Positions 63,522-64,000 of a stretch of DNA of 64,000 bases are shown in pieces; positions within the stretch are counted from its first letter, which is position 1; every line of letters begins with the position of its first letter. A program made the position numbers and the translations under genes. The stretch covers positions 1 to 64,000 of the forward strand of contig NZ_PIJY01000001.1 in assembly GCF_008304605.1 (NCBI RefSeq), read 5' to 3'. The stretch is from Oceanobacillus polygoni. GTDB lineage: Bacteria; Bacillota; Bacilli; Bacillales; Amphibacillaceae. The notes under the pieces were generated by a model. It was not told the origin of the DNA. It saw nothing but the letters and a program-made list of their open reading frames with translations, and did no database searches.

Positions 63522-64000
63522 TCACTTCGACTTCTTCAAAAATGATTTTGGTACATCTGCTTGGAACAGCAATAATTGTTCAGTCGTTGGATGCTGAAAA
63601 GATAATACCTTCGCATGAAGTCCCATTCTTCCAATCACATTCTGTTTAGAACCATATTTTTTGTCGCCAACAATCGGGTGTCCAAGATCTTGCATATGAA
63701 CACGTATTTGATTTTTACGGCCTGTTTCTAGTTGCACTTCAAGTAAAGAAAAGTCTTGATTAGATTGTAATACTTTATAATGCGTAATCGCATGCTGTCC
63801 ATCATTTTTAGTTGGACTAGAATAGACCATATGCGTTTTACTTTCCCTCAACCAAGAGGATACATATCCTTTCTGCTTCGTTACCTCTCCTTCTACTAAC
63901 GCAACATAGGAACGTTCCTTGACGACCCGTTTCCAATTATTTTGTAAGGTCCGCTTTACTTCCTCGCTCTTCGCAAACATCATTACACCAGATGTATCTT
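63522..64000 (-). CDS. RluA-family pseudouridine synthase, 3' part (runs off window)
   Basis: The frame is open to the window edge, and its first visible codons read DTSGVMMFAKS. That is the sequence just after the catalytic HRLD motif in RluA enzymes (HRLDxDTSG). So the true start lies beyond 64000, not at the internal ATG at 63983. The rest has the family's LLEVQLETGRKNQIRVHMQDLGHPIVGD and MGLHAKVLSFQHP. It modifies uridines in rRNA or tRNA; the target cannot be assigned from this half. Confidence 0.9.
   Translation of the reverse strand, partial: DTSGVMMFAKSEEVKRTLQNNWKRVVKERSYVALVEGEVTKQKGYVSSWLRESKTHMVYSSPTKNDGQHAITHYKVLQSNQDFSLLEVQLETGRKNQIRVHMQDLGHPIVGDKKYGSKQNVIGRMGLHAKVLSFQHPTTEQLLLFQADVPKSFLKKSK

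Noticed and set aside
63522-63983. Complete 153-residue RluA-like protein starting at the internal ATG
   Set aside because: The frame continues to the window edge with DTSGV, part of the conserved RluA motif, so the gene is cut by the window.

Overview
The window looks like a chromosomal segment of a low-GC, spore-forming, probably halotolerant member of the Bacillaceae (Oceanobacillus/Virgibacillus-like). The evidence is AT-rich DNA, strong GGAGG-type ribosome binding sites, sporulation genes (a gamma-type SASP, a PdaA-type deacetylase, two DUF4183 proteins), and gene order matching the Bacillus subtilis yfh-yga-rrn block. The species assignment is inference from protein similarity recalled from memory, not from a search.

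Region 1 (1-17.4 kb). The window opens with the 5' end of a 16S rRNA gene on the minus strand, with a boxA leader and two tandem promoters. The conserved B. subtilis neighbourhood follows: ygxA, ygzB, perR, bcp (ygaF), hemL2 (gsaB), ygaD, ygaC, sspE, mutY, yfhP, yfhH, recX, yfhF and yfhE. Interposed are a PabB-PabC fusion, a PduO-type cobalamin adenosyltransferase with a D-2-hydroxyacid dehydrogenase, a two-TM potassium channel, and a GNAT gene preceded by a tRNA-like sequence.

Region 2 (17.4-23.4 kb). Two convergent GntR (YtrA-type)/ABC transporter operons face each other. Each has an inverted-repeat operator. They are separated by ten copies of GTGCTTTA spaced alternately 21 and 20 bp, followed by a bidirectional terminator.

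Region 3 (23.4-43 kb). This region holds an SPFH protein with a small ribbon-helix-helix partner, a secreted ComEC-like metallo-beta-lactamase, clpE under two CtsR boxes, an acyl-CoA synthetase, pdaA, a YuiF-like transporter, yfkD and an amino-acid ABC permease/binding protein pair without an ATPase. It continues with a P1B4 iron-efflux ATPase (pfeT/zosA type) carrying an exact PerR box, yfkH-yfkI-yfkJ, an alanine/glycine symporter, a repeat element of about 270 bp, glutaminase and a CAP-domain secreted protein.

Region 4 (43-57 kb). mreBH has a hairpin-rich upstream region. A catabolic island follows: class III CoA transferase plus glutaryl-CoA dehydrogenase-like enzyme, two convergent DUF4183 genes, then DUF3870/lysine 6-dehydrogenase/aldehyde dehydrogenase divergent from kynU-kynB-kynA and an NSS transporter. 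The likely logic is lysine to 2-aminoadipate, glutarate to crotonyl-CoA, and tryptophan to anthranilate.

Region 5 (57-64 kb). This end has a CoA-disulfide-reductase-like flavoprotein, two unrecognised proteins, an Uup/YfmR-type ABC-F protein, a small membrane protein with a possible ATT start, a ResA-like thioredoxin, a DmpA-family peptidase and the 3' part of an RluA-type pseudouridine synthase running off the end.

Regulation visible in the DNA: PerR (perR, pfeT), CtsR (clpE), two GntR operators, rRNA P1/P2, and a promoter-terminator-RBS arrangement before the CoA transferase that resembles attenuation.
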